Below, one piece after another: positions 22,514 through 32,541 of a stretch of 64,000 nt of DNA. The notes under the pieces were generated by a model. It searched no databases. It had not been told where the DNA came from and was given only the letters and a program-made list of their open reading frames with translations. Within the stretch, counting starts at the first letter, position 1; each line of letters begins with the position of its first letter. Origin of the DNA: Brenneria rubrifaciens (GTDB lineage: Bacteria; Pseudomonadota; Gammaproteobacteria; Enterobacterales; Enterobacteriaceae); NCBI RefSeq assembly GCF_005484945.1, contig NZ_CP034035.1, positions 1,922,001 to 1,986,000 on the forward strand. The letters are read 5' to 3'. The position numbers and the translations under genes were made by a program.

Positions 22514-22870
22514 ATGAGTGATAACATCTGCATGCACTGCGGCGCCTGTTGCGCTTATTTCAGGGTGTCTTTTTACTGGGCCGAAGCCAACGATGGCGGA
22601 GGTTCTGTCCCTGTGCTGCTCACCGAACCGCTTTCCCCTTTTCTACGCTGCATGGCGGGAACCAATAGCAAACAACCTCGTTGCACGGCATTAGAAGGAG
22701 ATATTGGCGAATCCGTCCGGTGTTCCATTTACACTCATCGCCCTTCGCCTTGTCGTGAGTTCATGCAGTCCGGGGACAATGGCCAGCGCAACGAGGCTTG
22801 CGATCGTGCGCGGATGCATTACGGATTACCGCCATTGACGGCGACGTCTGAAATTCAAACCAAAGAGTGA
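22514..22870 (+). CDS. YkgJ-family cysteine-cluster protein
   Basis: A 118-residue soluble protein of the YkgJ/UPF0153 cysteine-cluster family, predicted to bind a zinc or Fe-S centre; its function is not established. Eight cysteines are visible, in [31 protein letters not shown] and EACDRA. It is divergent from ompW. I do not assign a gene symbol because several paralogues share this motif set. Confidence 0.85.
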   Translation: MSDNICMHCGACCAYFRVSFYWAEANDGGGSVPVLLTEPLSPFLRCMAGTNSKQPRCTALEGDIGESVRCSIYTHRPSPCREFMQSGDNGQRNEACDRARMHYGLPPLTATSEIQTKE

Positions 22871-22975
22871 CAATTAAATGACTCTGTCACCGGGCGGACG
22901 GGGTGCCACAGGATAGCGTAACAGGGTACAATCAGCGGCTAAAACCGATTGATCATTTTTCCTCAAGGAGTTTGC

Positions 22976-23728
22976 ATGCCTATCACGGCTAACACTTTGT
23001 ACCGTGACACAATGAATTTTACACGCAATCAGTTCATCAGCATTCTACTGATGGCGCTGCTGACCGCGTTCATTACTGTCATCATGAATCATGCTATGTC
23101 CCCAGGTAATGAAGATCTACAGATCCTACAAAATACAAGCAGCGACCTGTCTTCCTCTGTGGAACTGGGGATGATGGATTTAATCCAGCAAATGACGCCG
23201 GAACAACAGCGCGTACTGCTGAAAATGTCGGCAGCGGGCACATTCTCAGCCCTAATCGGTAACGCCTTGCTTACCGGCGGTATTCTGATGTTGATTCAGA
23301 TGGTGTCCGCAGGGGACCGCACCAGCGCATTACGCGCCATTGGCGCTTCCGCGCCGGTTTTACCCCGGCTGTTCCTGTTGATTCTTCTCTGCACGCTGCT
23401 GATTCAGCTCGGTATGTTGTTTTTAGTCATCCCCGGCGTCCTGCTGGCCGTCGCCCTGAGCTTATCGCCGGTGATTGCCGTAACGGAGAAGCGCGGCGTA
23501 TTCAGTGCTGTTAAAATCAGCGCCAGGCTTGCCTACAGTAACTTTAAAGTCACCGCGCCGGCGGTGATCTTTTGGCTATTGACCAAAATTGCCATTTTGC
23601 TGTTGGTAACCAAACTGCACATGCTGTCTCCCACCGTAACGGCCGTGATCTTGAATGGTCTGAGCAATCTGGTTTCCGCGGTTTTGCTGATCTACCTGTT
23701 CCGTCTTTATATGCTGCTGCGTTCTTGA
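22976..23728 (+). CDS. yciC: YciC, UPF0259 inner-membrane protein
   Basis: A 250-residue multi-spanning inner-membrane protein of unknown function with about six hydrophobic segments. The ATG at 22976 ([11 protein letters not shown]) follows AAGGAG by 5 nt and aligns with E. coli YciC (MSITAQSVYRD), so nine upstream in-frame codons are excluded. The conserved block [14 protein letters not shown] and the ending [13 protein letters not shown] support the call. It precedes yciB and yciA, as in E. coli. Confidence 0.93.
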   Translation: MPITANTLYRDTMNFTRNQFISILLMALLTAFITVIMNHAMSPGNEDLQILQNTSSDLSSSVELGMMDLIQQMTPEQQRVLLKMSAAGTFSALIGNALLTGGILMLIQMVSAGDRTSALRAIGASAPVLPRLFLLILLCTLLIQLGMLFLVIPGVLLAVALSLSPVIAVTEKRGVFSAVKISARLAYSNFKVTAPAVIFWLLTKIAILLLVTKLHMLSPTVTAVILNGLSNLVSAVLLIYLFRLYMLLRS

Positions 23729-23735
23729 TATAACG

Positions 23736-23767
23736 GCGTGCCGCACACTTTGCGGCACGCTTTTCCC
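23736..23767 (+). terminator. Terminator after yciC
   Basis: A perfect 10-bp stem (GCGTGCCGCA with TGCGGCACGC) and a 5-nt loop are followed by TTTTCCCC. Confidence 0.88.
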
Positions 23768-23923
23768 CTTTGCCGCCCATGGCGGCAGAAAGTGCCCAAT
23801 CGTAATTTTCTGCAAATTATTACGATATCTCGGGAACAGTGCACCACAATAAAGGATAATGTCTTGGTTATCAGATGGCCTTCTGGTCATCACCAATTAA
23901 TTGTTAAGTGACGGATTGACATA

Positions 23924-24487
23924 ATGAAGCAGCTTCTTGATTTTCTTCCACTGGTCGTTTTTTTTGTTGTTTACAAACTGTACGACATCTATATCGCCTC
24001 CGGCGCCCTGATCGCGGCTACCGCGTTGGCGCTGGTCGTAACCTGGTTTGTGTACCGGAAAGTAGAAAAAATGATGCTGGCCACTTTTGTAATGGTCGCT
24101 ATTTTCGGAACGTTGACCCTGGTATTTCATAACGATCAGTTCATTAAATGGAAGGTCACCATTATTTATGCCATGTTTGCTATCGCGCTGTTGGTGAGTC
24201 AGTTCGTCATGAAGAAAACGCTGATCCAGAGAATGCTGGGCAAAGAGCTAACCCTGCCGCATGCAGTGTGGGGAAAACTCAACTTCTCCTGGGCTATGTT
24301 CTTTCTGGCATGTGGATTACTAAACATTTATATTGCGTTCTGGATGCCACAAAGTGTGTGGGTTAATTTTAAGGTCTTCGGCCTGACAGGATTCACCCTA
24401 CTGTTTACTTTGATCTGCGGCATTTATATTTACCGGCACTTACCCAGTGACGAGCAAAAGTCAAAGGAACAGGAAAACGGGCATTAA
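23924..24487 (+). CDS. yciB: YciB, inner-membrane septation-linked protein
   Basis: A 187-residue IspZ/YciB-family inner-membrane protein. In E. coli it influences envelope synthesis and interacts with division and elongation proteins; Shigella mutants show septation defects. About five TM segments are visible, starting with [23 protein letters not shown]. The conserved [11 protein letters not shown] and WVNFKVFG are present. The ribosome site before this ATG is weak. It is followed 61 bp later by yciA. Confidence 0.94.
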   Translation: MKQLLDFLPLVVFFVVYKLYDIYIASGALIAATALALVVTWFVYRKVEKMMLATFVMVAIFGTLTLVFHNDQFIKWKVTIIYAMFAIALLVSQFVMKKTLIQRMLGKELTLPHAVWGKLNFSWAMFFLACGLLNIYIAFWMPQSVWVNFKVFGLTGFTLLFTLICGIYIYRHLPSDEQKSKEQENGH

Positions 24488-24548
24488 CCGTGCCAGCCTG
24501 ATAAACACGCAGTGACTTTATAATTCAACCAAACTGATTGATACCGTA

Positions 24549-24974
24549 ATGAGCAAACAAGACGTGTTACCCCATGGAGAATTAGTCCTTCGTACGCTGG
24601 CAATGCCTGCGGACACCAATGCGAACGGGGATATTTTCGGCGGTTGGCTGATGTCACAGATGGACATTGGCGGCGCCATTTTAGCAAAAGAGATTGCGGA
24701 AGGTCGTGTGGTGACAGTCCGGGTGGACGGTATGTCGTTCTTAAAGCCGGTGGCGGTTGGCGATGTGGTGTGTTGCTACGCCCGTTGCCTGCATACCGGT
24801 CGTAGTTCCATTAACGTCAATATTGAAGTGTGGGTGAAAAAAGTGTCATCAGAACCCATCGGTCAACGTTATCGGGCCACGGAAGCACTGTTTACTTATG
24901 TCGCGGTTGATGAAGAAGGACGCCCGCGCGAACTCCCCGTTGGCAAAAGCAACTTTAATCCAGGTGAGGCGTGA
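24549..24974 (+). CDS. yciA: Acyl-CoA thioester hydrolase YciA
   Basis: A cytoplasmic hotdog-fold thioesterase that cleaves diverse acyl-CoAs. The 141 residues contain the catalytic block NANGDIFGGWLMSQMD and the conserved VGDVVCCYARC and NIEVWVKK. It is slightly longer than E. coli YciA (132) through a short C-terminal extension. It is convergent with tonB across a shared terminator. Confidence 0.95.
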   Translation: MSKQDVLPHGELVLRTLAMPADTNANGDIFGGWLMSQMDIGGAILAKEIAEGRVVTVRVDGMSFLKPVAVGDVVCCYARCLHTGRSSINVNIEVWVKKVSSEPIGQRYRATEALFTYVAVDEEGRPRELPVGKSNFNPGEA

Positions 24975-25015
24975 ACCCCCACTCAACCCATTGCGCATCC
25001 TCCGTCAGATAACAT

Positions 25016-25046
25016 ACAAAAAGAGCCGCTGAGCGGCTCTTTTTGT
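25016..25046 (+). terminator. Bidirectional terminator between yciA and tonB
   Basis: AAAAAGAGCCGCT pairs with AGCGGCTCTTTTT, with A- and T-runs on the two sides, between convergent genes. Confidence 0.92.
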
Positions 25047-25067
25047 GAATGACTCTTTTAGACGCCA

Positions 25068-25826
25068 TTACTCAATAGCTGCCCCGCCATCAATTCTAAA
25101 GACGAACGTGACTACCAGATCTTTACCGGGTTTATTGGCTTCATAACGCCATTTCCTCATGACCTGCTTAATCTCGCGTTCAAACATATTACGCGGTTGT
25201 GCGGAGAGCACTCGAACGTTGTCAACCCGGCCGGAACCATTGACGTCAAATTGCATTTTCACCCTGCCCTCCACCCGCAACGCAAAGGCGCGAGCCGGAT
25301 ACTGTGGCTGAGCGCGGTTCAGCGGCCTGGGGCCGGTAGACTGAGCGCTCGCCGAAGGCGTTGGCGCCTGCTGGACAGGCGCATTATCGACACTGCGGAC
25401 CGGCGTTTCACTGGTAAATGGAGAAGGCGGTTGTTTCTCAACGACGCGTTCACGCTTGACGGGTTTCGGTTCCTCGGCCTTTTTCACCGGTTTCGGTTTC
25501 GGTTTCGGCTTGGGTTTCGGTTGAGGCTTGGGTTCCGGCAAGGGGACCGGCTCCGGTATCGGTTCTGGCTCCGGCTCCGGCTCCGATACAGGTTCAGACG
25601 TCGGTTCCGGTTCCGGTTCAACAGGAGCCGGTTTTGCTGCCGGTGCTGCTTCAAAAGCAGCCGGATTTACCATCACCACACTGATAGGTTTAGATTCCTG
25701 AGGCAGTTCAATAGCATTATTGAATGACGTGTACAGCAAGGCTGCAATCAGCAAACCGTGGATGCTCACTGAAAGTAAAAATGGCCATGAATAACGGCGG
25801 GTAACGAGAAACGTTGTTTGCGGCAT
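25068..25826 (-). CDS. tonB: TonB energy-transducing protein
   Basis: TonB couples the ExbBD proton channel to outer-membrane receptors for siderophores and cobalamin. The 252-residue protein has an N-terminal TM anchor (about residues 14-33) and a long Pro-rich periplasmic spacer (about 65-125) with Glu-Pro then Lys-Pro repeats. Its C-terminal domain includes QPQYPARAFALRVEGRV and MRKWRYE. It carries no colinear break in the repeat region. It is convergent with yciA. Confidence 0.97.
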   Translation of the reverse strand: MPQTTFLVTRRYSWPFLLSVSIHGLLIAALLYTSFNNAIELPQESKPISVVMVNPAAFEAAPAAKPAPVEPEPEPTSEPVSEPEPEPEPIPEPVPLPEPKPQPKPKPKPKPKPVKKAEEPKPVKRERVVEKQPPSPFTSETPVRSVDNAPVQQAPTPSASAQSTGPRPLNRAQPQYPARAFALRVEGRVKMQFDVNGSGRVDNVRVLSAQPRNMFEREIKQVMRKWRYEANKPGKDLVVTFVFRIDGGAAIE

Positions 25827-25863
25827 CGTATGTCTTTATCCTCTTATGCCGCTCAAGTTTAAA

Positions 25864-25878
25864 TGCAAATAGCAATCA
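25864..25878 (-). promoter_or_regulatory. Possible Fur site upstream of tonB
   Basis: On the minus strand TGATTGCTATTTGCA matches about 9 of the 14 defined positions of the 7-1-7 Fur motif, 38 bp before the tonB start. tonB is Fur-regulated in E. coli. The match is only partial, so this is tentative. Confidence 0.3.
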
Positions 25879-26031
25879 TGTTCAATAACAACCCGGGCAA
25901 TTGTTAAAAAAACAAATTCAGGGTGAACGAGCATCTCTGCTCCGCTTGCATAACGATATGCTTGTCCTGATATTATCATCACGTATGCTGATTCATCTCT
26001 CCGTTTCACTTTCCTGTTTGTGAGGTTTTTT

Positions 26032-26328
26032 ATGCTCTATGTTGTTTATGCTGAAGATAACATCGATTCGCTGGAGAAACGTCTGGCGTCAAGGCCCGAT
26101 CATCTCGCCCGTCTTAAGCAATTACACGATCAGGGGCGGTTGCTGACCGCGGGTCCGACACCGGCAGTAGACAGTGAAAACCCCGGAGAGGCTGGCTTTA
26201 CCGGTTCCGTGGTCATTGCGGAATTCGATTCTCTGGACGATGCGAAATCATGGGCCGAAGCCGACCCCTACATTGCGGCGGGGGTTTACCGCCACGTACT
26301 GGTCAAACCCTTTAAAAAAGTATTTTGA
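26032..26328 (+). CDS. yciI: YciI family protein
   Basis: A 98-residue ferredoxin-like (alpha-beta) protein of the YCII family; its biological function is unknown. The start at 26032 (MLYVVYAED) matches E. coli YciI exactly in length and follows GTGAGG; four upstream in-frame codons are excluded. Conserved blocks are SLEKRL-x-RP-x-[13 protein letters not shown] and VKPFKKVF. It lies just after the divergent tonB. Confidence 0.94.
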   Translation: MLYVVYAEDNIDSLEKRLASRPDHLARLKQLHDQGRLLTAGPTPAVDSENPGEAGFTGSVVIAEFDSLDDAKSWAEADPYIAAGVYRHVLVKPFKKVF

Positions 26329-26341
26329 TTTCCGGCTGGAA

Positions 26342-26376
26342 CATGGCTATCACCTGCTTGCCCCGCGATAGCCATG
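26342..26376 (+). terminator. Hairpin after yciI
   Basis: A perfect 10-bp inverted repeat, CATGGCTATC with GATAGCCATG, begins 14 bp after the yciI stop. It lacks a T-run, so termination is uncertain. Confidence 0.5.
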
Positions 26377-26522
26377 ATACCTTTCATTGCTGGCGGAGGA
26401 GGGAGTGCCGCCATCAAATTACGTAAGCTTGCCCCTCCCCCTTCTCTTGCTAAAAGCTGAAATATTTTAGTCATTTGGCCATGATAGTTTGAAAGCTATT
26501 TTTTAGTAGAGAGCCAAACTAC

Positions 26523-28184
26523 ATGTTAACGTCCATTACTTCACATATTGGCATCCTGAGGAAAAACCGTCGCCGTCGGTTGGGTATCCTTTCCGGTTTA
26601 CTGCTCGTCATCGGGCTATTTTCTTTATTGCAACTGGTTTCGGTAAGCATTCTTTCCCGAACCATGACGCAGGTTAAATCAGATATTTCCGCCAATGAAA
26701 ACCTGCGCCAACAACAGGCGCTGATGGATAAAACCCGAATGGCCGTGATGAATGCCAGTGACAAATTGAACCGCGCCGGCATTTACCTGCTGGTAGATAA
26801 AGAAACGGGTTCAGAAGGCAGTTGGCATAGTCTGATGGATGAAGCCGAGGAGTCATTGACGCAGGCGCAGGCAAATTATCAATTACTGGAAAAGTCCTCG
26901 ACTGACCTTGCTGATGCACAGACGCTGAATGAACTGAAAAATAGCTATAACCTGCTATATAACGGGCTGGTTGAATTGGCCCAGGGCATAAAAACCACCA
27001 ACAGTATCGATATTTTCTTTGCCATTCCCATTCAGGCGTATCAAAACGATTTCACCCAAAAATACTCAAGCTATTTGCAAAGCAACGACGCATCACAGAA
27101 ACAGCACGGACAACAATTTCTGGCGTCCCTTGATCGCGCACAGTTGATATTCATTGTTGTGCTGAGCGTCTTGCTGGGGGTCGCCATCACCGTCTGGTTA
27201 GGTGTGAACCGTATTATCATTCGTCCGCTGACACGTATTATTCAACATCTTCAACACATCGCGGCAGGCGATCTGTCGCAATCCATCCCTCTGGATAAAT
27301 CCGGCACGCGGGAGATAAACCAATTACATGGCAGCGTTATCCAAATGCAAGATGGACTGGTTGAGCTGATTAACCGCGTCCGCCAGAGCGTGGACACTAT
27401 GCTGAGCCAGGTTGATAAGGTCGCCCTGGACAATCAGGCGCTATCCGAACAGGTCATCAAGCAGTCCCAGGAGTTGAAAGCCACGACAGAGCATATTATT
27501 CAGTTGAGCCAGCACCTCGAACAAAACGCCGATCATACTCATCAGGCCAGCTTGCATGCCAACGATGCCAGCGATATCGCGCTTCAGGGTGAAACCATGA
27601 TGGATGAAGTCAAAGCGGCCATGTCGGACATCACAGGCAGAACACGGGAAATGACGGAAGCGATCGGCATGATTGAAAATGTCGCCTTTCAGACACATAT
27701 TCTGTCCTTGAACGCGGCGATTGAAGCCGCTCACGCTGGCGAGATGGGACGCGGTTTTTCCGTGGTCGCCCGCGAAGTGGGCACGCTGGCGTCACAAAGC
27801 AGTCATTCGGCGCAAAATATTAATGCGCTCATCCGGGATTCAGACCGCAGCGTTGAATCCGGCACCCTGTTGGTAAAAAAACTGAATGACAGCCTACAGG
27901 AAATTATTCATGCCGCGAAAGGCACCAGTACGTTTTTAAACGAAATATCGGAAATATCGCACCAGCAAAGCCAGAGTATTCATGAGGTTACCAACCGCAT
28001 CAGCACGCTAAATGACAGCGTTCGACGGAATGCGGATCAGGTTGAAACCTCGGCATCGACATTCTCATCCCTGCTGGCGCAAACCGAGCAACTCAGTGCG
28101 AGCGTTTCTCTGTTTCAGTTGCCCTGCGACGAACAAACACCATCCCAAGAAACCGATAGCACATTACTGCCCGCGTTATCCTGA
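26523..28184 (+). CDS. Methyl-accepting chemotaxis protein with atypical tip
   Basis: A 553-residue transmembrane chemoreceptor. It has TM1 (about residues 19-42), a periplasmic helical sensing domain (about 45-205), TM2 (about 207-228), a HAMP domain (about 229-282) and a cytoplasmic signalling hairpin. The tip reads [19 protein letters not shown] (388-406), where Tsr-like receptors have N and R instead of the two histidines. There is no C-terminal NWETF-type pentapeptide, so CheR/CheB tethering is not expected. The ligand is unknown. It lies between yciI and yciY, where E. coli has no receptor, so it is probably an accessory gene in this neighbourhood. Confidence 0.93.
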   Translation: MLTSITSHIGILRKNRRRRLGILSGLLLVIGLFSLLQLVSVSILSRTMTQVKSDISANENLRQQQALMDKTRMAVMNASDKLNRAGIYLLVDKETGSEGSWHSLMDEAEESLTQAQANYQLLEKSSTDLADAQTLNELKNSYNLLYNGLVELAQGIKTTNSIDIFFAIPIQAYQNDFTQKYSSYLQSNDASQKQHGQQFLASLDRAQLIFIVVLSVLLGVAITVWLGVNRIIIRPLTRIIQHLQHIAAGDLSQSIPLDKSGTREINQLHGSVIQMQDGLVELINRVRQSVDTMLSQVDKVALDNQALSEQVIKQSQELKATTEHIIQLSQHLEQNADHTHQASLHANDASDIALQGETMMDEVKAAMSDITGRTREMTEAIGMIENVAFQTHILSLNAAIEAAHAGEMGRGFSVVAREVGTLASQSSHSAQNINALIRDSDRSVESGTLLVKKLNDSLQEIIHAAKGTSTFLNEISEISHQQSQSIHEVTNRISTLNDSVRRNADQVETSASTFSSLLAQTEQLSASVSLFQLPCDEQTPSQETDSTLLPALS

Positions 28185-28196
28185 TATCGCGAAGAA

Positions 28197-28234
28197 GAGT
28201 TGCAGAAGCGTTGGCTTTCTGCAACTCGCATTTT
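28197..28234 (+). terminator. Terminator after the chemoreceptor gene
   Basis: A perfect 11-bp stem (GAGTTGCAGAA with TTCTGCAACTC) is followed by GCATTTTCC. It may also serve the convergent yciY. Confidence 0.7.
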
Positions 28235-28242
28235 CCAGGCAA

Positions 28243-28419
28243 TCACCATCCATAAGTCAGTGCATATAACAATGCCCGCCGCTGATGCTTTTGTTGCAAA
28301 TAGCGGGCGTAATGAACATGGCGATAAGTTCTCGATTGCGCCTCCAGCCAGCGGATTCTCCGACGCTGGGACTGGCGCAACATCCGCCAACGGCTCACTT
28401 CATTCCGACTACGTTTCAT
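28243..28419 (-). CDS. yciY: YciY family small basic protein
   Basis: A 58-residue Arg-rich small protein of unknown function. The ATG at 28419 gives MKRSRNEVSRWRMLRQ, which aligns with E. coli YciY (MKRSRTEVGRWRMQRQ); an open extension upstream is not conserved. It lies just upstream of the divergent cls, as in E. coli. Small size and high charge limit other inference. Confidence 0.82.
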   Translation of the reverse strand: MKRSRNEVSRWRMLRQSQRRRIRWLEAQSRTYRHVHYARYLQQKHQRRALLYALTYGW

Positions 28420-28614
28420 GCGTGTCACCCTTCTTCCGGCAACTGACGCTAAACAGTATAGTTCTTTCCTATCACGCGCCAAACAACATTCAAATTTTTC
28501 CGAATAGGCAAACCGAAAAACGCGCTATTTTATTCAGAGTAAAGGCGTTTCCCCTTTCATAAAACTATGCGTACACTTTATCAATAATTTATGTAAGGAA
28601 CCTGTTACGCCATT

Positions 28615-30075
28615 ATGACAACATTTTATACCGTAATAAGTTGGTTGCTTGTTTTCAGTTACTGGTTGCTGATCGCGGGTGTCACGCTGCGTATTCTGAT
28701 GAAACGCCGGACGGTGCCGTCAGCCATGGCCTGGTTGCTGGTCATTTATATCCTGCCACTTGTCGGTATTGTTGCTTATCTCTCCTTTGGTGAATTGCAT
28801 TTGGGTAAGCGCCGGGCAGAACGCGCCAGCAGAATGTGGCCCTCCACGGCAAAATGGTTGCGCGAGTTGAAGGAGTATCGGCGAATTTTCGCCACGGAAA
28901 ACAGCGAAGTCGCCAGTGCATTATTTCAACTGTGTGAACGGCGTCAGGGTGTTGGCGGCGTCAAAGGCAACCAGTTGCAACTGCTCACTACCTTTGATGA
29001 CACCATCAAGGCGCTGCTACGTGATATCAATCTGGCCCGCAACAACATTGAGATGGTGTTTTATATCTGGCAACCCGGCGGATTGGTCGACCCCATCACC
29101 AGCGCGCTGATTGCAGCCGCTCGTCGCGGCGTGAATTGTCGCATCTTACTCGACTCGGCAGGCAGTGTTTACTTCTTCCGCAATCGACACCCTGAACTGA
29201 TGCGTACCGCCGGGATCAAAGTGGTGGAGGCATTGAAGGTCAACTTATTCCGCGCCTTCCTGCGGCGTATGGATTTGCGCCAGCATCGTAAAATTATCCT
29301 GATCGATAACCGTATCGCCTACACCGGCAGCATGAATATGGTCGATCCGCGCTTTTTTAAGCAGGACGCCGGTGTCGGCCAATGGGTTGATCTGATGGCG
29401 CGGATAGAAGGTCCAGTGGCGACGACGCTGGGTATTATCTACTGCTGTGACTGGGAAATGGAGACGGGCAAACGTCTTTTGCCTCCGCCCCCTGACGTCA
29501 ACATGATGCCGTTTGAACAGGAGAGCGGTCACACCATTCAAGTGATTGCTTCCGGGCCGGGATACCCGGAGGAGATGATTCATCAGGCGCTGTTAACCTC
29601 AGTCTATTCCGCACGCAATCAACTGATCATGACCACCCCCTACTTCGTGCCCAGCGACGACCTGCTGCACGCCATCTGTACCGCCGCGCAGCGCGGTGTG
29701 GATGTCAGTATCATTGTGCCCTACAAAAATGACTCGGTGCTGGTAGGCTGGGCCTGTCGCGCTTTCTTTACCGAACTGCTGGACGCTGGTGTGAAAATTT
29801 ACCAGTTCAAAGACGGGCTGTTGCACACCAAGAGTGTACTGGTCGATGGTCAGTTAAGTCTGATCGGCACCGTGAATCTCGACATGCGTAGCCTGTGGCT
29901 GAACTTTGAAATTACGCTGGTCATTGATGATGCCGGTTTTGGCGGCGACCTGGCCCATGTACAGGAAGACTATATCGCTCGTTCCACCTTACTGAACGAG
30001 TCCCAATGGCAAACCCGCCCTTACTGGCAGCGAATTGTCGAGCGGCTGTTTTACTTTTTCAGCCCCCTGCTATAA
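28615..30075 (+). CDS. cls: Cardiolipin synthase A
   Basis: This membrane enzyme makes cardiolipin from two phosphatidylglycerols. The 486 residues match E. coli ClsA throughout. Two N-terminal TM segments (about residues 5-25 and 38-58) precede two phospholipase D domains. Their HKD motifs are [18 protein letters not shown] (His224) and [18 protein letters not shown] (His404). The ribosome site (AAGGA) is rather far from this ATG. yciU follows at a 56-bp gap. Confidence 0.97.
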   Translation: MTTFYTVISWLLVFSYWLLIAGVTLRILMKRRTVPSAMAWLLVIYILPLVGIVAYLSFGELHLGKRRAERASRMWPSTAKWLRELKEYRRIFATENSEVASALFQLCERRQGVGGVKGNQLQLLTTFDDTIKALLRDINLARNNIEMVFYIWQPGGLVDPITSALIAAARRGVNCRILLDSAGSVYFFRNRHPELMRTAGIKVVEALKVNLFRAFLRRMDLRQHRKIILIDNRIAYTGSMNMVDPRFFKQDAGVGQWVDLMARIEGPVATTLGIIYCCDWEMETGKRLLPPPPDVNMMPFEQESGHTIQVIASGPGYPEEMIHQALLTSVYSARNQLIMTTPYFVPSDDLLHAICTAAQRGVDVSIIVPYKNDSVLVGWACRAFFTELLDAGVKIYQFKDGLLHTKSVLVDGQLSLIGTVNLDMRSLWLNFEITLVIDDAGFGGDLAHVQEDYIARSTLLNESQWQTRPYWQRIVERLFYFFSPLL

Positions 30076-30131
30076 ATACGGCTTTTGCCGTGTTCTAATG
30101 ACGCGATTACGTATCAACTGGAATAGCTTTT

Positions 30132-30455
30132 ATGGACTTGAATAATCGTCTTACCGAAGACGAAGCGTTGGAACAGGCTTATGACATTTTTCTGGAACTG
30201 GCCGCAGATAACCTCGATCCGGCAGATATTCTGCTTTTTAACCTGCAATTCGAGGAGCGAGGCGGCGCCGAGCTATTCGATCCGGCTGAAGACTGGGCCG
30301 AACACGTTGATTTCGATCTGAACCCTGACTTTTTCGCTGAAGTGGTGATTGGACTCGCCGAACAGGAAGGCGCAGACATCACCGATATTTTCGCCCGCGT
30401 ACTGATTTGCCGGGAAAAAAACCACAAACTCTGCCATATCCTGTGGAAAGAATAA
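30132..30455 (+). CDS. yciU: YciU, acidic DNA-mimic family protein (UPF0263)
   Basis: A 107-residue, strongly acidic protein of the HI1450/UPF0263 family. Family members were proposed to mimic dsDNA; the role in cells is not established. The blocks [20 protein letters not shown] and [14 protein letters not shown] are nearly identical to E. coli YciU. It directly follows cls. Confidence 0.93.
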   Translation: MDLNNRLTEDEALEQAYDIFLELAADNLDPADILLFNLQFEERGGAELFDPAEDWAEHVDFDLNPDFFAEVVIGLAEQEGADITDIFARVLICREKNHKLCHILWKE

Positions 30456-30473
30456 GTCATTACCTCGTCACGC

Positions 30474-30503
30474 CAAAAAAAGACGTCCCTCGCAAGGGAC
30501 GTT
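30474..30503 (-). terminator. Terminator of the opp operon
   Basis: On the minus strand ACGTCCCT-TGCG-AGGGACGT is followed by T7, just after the oppF stop. Confidence 0.92.
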
Positions 30504-30509
30504 CAACAT

Positions 30510-31538
30510 TCAGTTCTCTGCTTCTACCGACAGCAACGCCTGTGGATCAACCTTCAAGCAGGATACAGCGTGAGAAAAGCTGCCCTCCAGAACGGGTCTG
30601 GTTTTTGAACATTCCGGTCCGGCGATGGGGCAACGCGTGCAGAATACACACCCCGACGGCGGATTGATCGGGGAAGGCAGTTCCCCTTCCAGCAACTGTA
30701 TCTGTTTGTTTGCTTCTTTATCAGGGTCAGGGATCGGCACGGCCGACATCAGCGCCCGCGTATAGGGATGTTGAGGATTATGGTAAACCTGGCGATAGGT
30801 TCCCAACTCCACCGCATGCCCCAGATACATCACCAGCACCCGATCGGATATGTGCTTCACCACCGACAAATCATGTGCGATAAAAATCAGCGACAGCCGC
30901 ATCTCGCGCTGTAACTGCTTCAACAAGTTCACTACCTGTGCCTGAATAGACACATCCAATGCTGAAACCGGCTCGTCACAGATAACCAGTTTCGGTTCCA
31001 GAATCAGCGCGCGTGCAATACCAATACGCTGACACTGCCCGCCCGAAAACTCATGGGGATAGCGGTTAATCAGGTTAGGCAGTAACCCGACTTTAAGCAT
31101 CATTTCTTTAACGCGATCTTTTACTGCCTGACGCGTCAATTCCGGGTGATAAGTTTTCAACGGCTCGGCAATAATTTCACCGATGGTCATTCGCGGATTC
31201 AGCGAAGCCAACGGGTCCTGAAAAATCATCTGGATATCGCTACGCGCCTTATGCCATTCCCGGTGATCCATACCCAGCAAATCTTTCCCCAGCCAGGTCA
31301 CCTTCCCCCCAGTGGCTTCAACCAGTCCGATAATCGCCCGAGCCAGGGTGGATTTGCCGCAGCCGGACTCGCCCACCACGCCGAGCGTTTCCCCTTCTTG
31401 CAACCGGAACGTGACGCCATCCACCGCTTTCAATGTTTTAGCCGGTTGCCAAAACCATTGTTTTTCATCTCTGATGTTGAAATGTACTTTCAGATCGGCG
31501 ACTTCCAGCAGTGCCGTTTTTCCCGAAGAATTGTTCAT
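30510..31538 (-). CDS. oppF: Oligopeptide ABC transporter ATP-binding protein OppF
   Basis: One of the two ATPases of the Opp importer. The 342 residues show Walker A GESGCGKST, signature SGGQCQR and Walker B LVICDEP, with a C-terminal oligopeptide-transporter extension. The QCQR variant of the signature is normal for OppF. The start overlaps the oppD stop by ATGA. It is the last gene of oppABCDF. Confidence 0.97.
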   Translation of the reverse strand: MNNSSGKTALLEVADLKVHFNIRDEKQWFWQPAKTLKAVDGVTFRLQEGETLGVVGESGCGKSTLARAIIGLVEATGGKVTWLGKDLLGMDHREWHKARSDIQMIFQDPLASLNPRMTIGEIIAEPLKTYHPELTRQAVKDRVKEMMLKVGLLPNLINRYPHEFSGGQCQRIGIARALILEPKLVICDEPVSALDVSIQAQVVNLLKQLQREMRLSLIFIAHDLSVVKHISDRVLVMYLGHAVELGTYRQVYHNPQHPYTRALMSAVPIPDPDKEANKQIQLLEGELPSPINPPSGCVFCTRCPIAGPECSKTRPVLEGSFSHAVSCLKVDPQALLSVEAEN

Positions 31539-32530
31539 AGCACCTCCTCGACCGCTCTGAAGCAGGCGCGCAGGCGACCGTCATCAAAGGGCATCAGCGC
31601 CGGCGTGTTGTGGCATACATCCATGGCATAAGGGCAACGGGGCTGAAACGGACATCCTTTCGGCAAGCGCTGCAAATTGGGCGGATTGCCGGGGATCGTC
31701 GCCAATGTCTCTTCTTCGGCGTCCAGACGAGGAACTGCGTTCAGCAATCCGATGGAATAAGGATGACTAGGTTGATAAAAAATCTGGCGCGCCGAACCAT
31801 ATTCCATCGTGCGCCCCGCATACATCACCAGCACCTTATTACAGATGCCGGCCACCACGCCCAGATCGTGCGTAATCATAATGATGGCGGTATTAAACTC
31901 ACGCTTCAATTCATTGAGCAACGTCATAATTTGTGCCTGGACCGTCACATCCAGCGCCGTTGTAGGCTCATCGGCGATTAACAGTTTAGGCCGGCACAGC
32001 AGCGCCATTGCAATCATGACGCGCTGGCGCATCCCGCCAGAAAACTCATGGGGATACATTTTCATCCGCTTGCGCGCCTCGGGCATTTTTACCGCATCCA
32101 GCATTCTGACCGACTCTTCAAAGGCTTCGCTTTTACTGAGCTGCTTGTGCAGCATCAGGACTTCCATCAGTTGCTCTCCCACCCGCATATACGGGTTCAG
32201 CGACGTCATCGGGTCCTGAAAGATCATGGCGATTTCCTCCGCCCGCAGTTTATTGAGTTGTTGCTGCGGCAAATTCAGGATCTCTTTGCCGCGAAACAGC
32301 GCAGAGCCGGAAATATGACCATTTTTAGCCAACAGCCCCATCAGCGCAAAGGCGGTCTGAGACTTACCGGAACCCGATTCGCCAACAATACCGAGCGTCT
32401 CCCCGGCATTCAGCGTGAAATTAAGATCATTTACCGCCGTCACTTCACCATCCTGCGTATGAAACGTCACGCGTAGATCCTGAACGCTGAGGAGGGCCCC
32501 ATTCTCACAGGCTGAATTAATCCTGTTCAT
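31535..32530 (-). CDS. oppD: Oligopeptide ABC transporter ATP-binding protein OppD
   Basis: The second ATPase of the Opp importer, 331 residues. Walker A GESGSGKSQ, signature SGGMRQR and Walker B LLIADEP are visible. The C-terminal region contains clustered cysteines (GCPFQPRCPYAMDVC), typical of peptide-transporter ATPases that bind Fe-S. The ATG is preceded by GGAG and lies 11 bp after oppC. Confidence 0.97.
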   Translation of the reverse strand: MNRINSACENGALLSVQDLRVTFHTQDGEVTAVNDLNFTLNAGETLGIVGESGSGKSQTAFALMGLLAKNGHISGSALFRGKEILNLPQQQLNKLRAEEIAMIFQDPMTSLNPYMRVGEQLMEVLMLHKQLSKSEAFEESVRMLDAVKMPEARKRMKMYPHEFSGGMRQRVMIAMALLCRPKLLIADEPTTALDVTVQAQIMTLLNELKREFNTAIIMITHDLGVVAGICNKVLVMYAGRTMEYGSARQIFYQPSHPYSIGLLNAVPRLDAEEETLATIPGNPPNLQRLPKGCPFQPRCPYAMDVCHNTPALMPFDDGRLRACFRAVEEVL

Positions 32531-32541
32531 ACAACGACTCC

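Noticed and set aside
25864..25878. Firm Fur box at tonB
   Set aside because: Only about 9 of 14 positions fit, so it is listed at low confidence and not treated as a finding.
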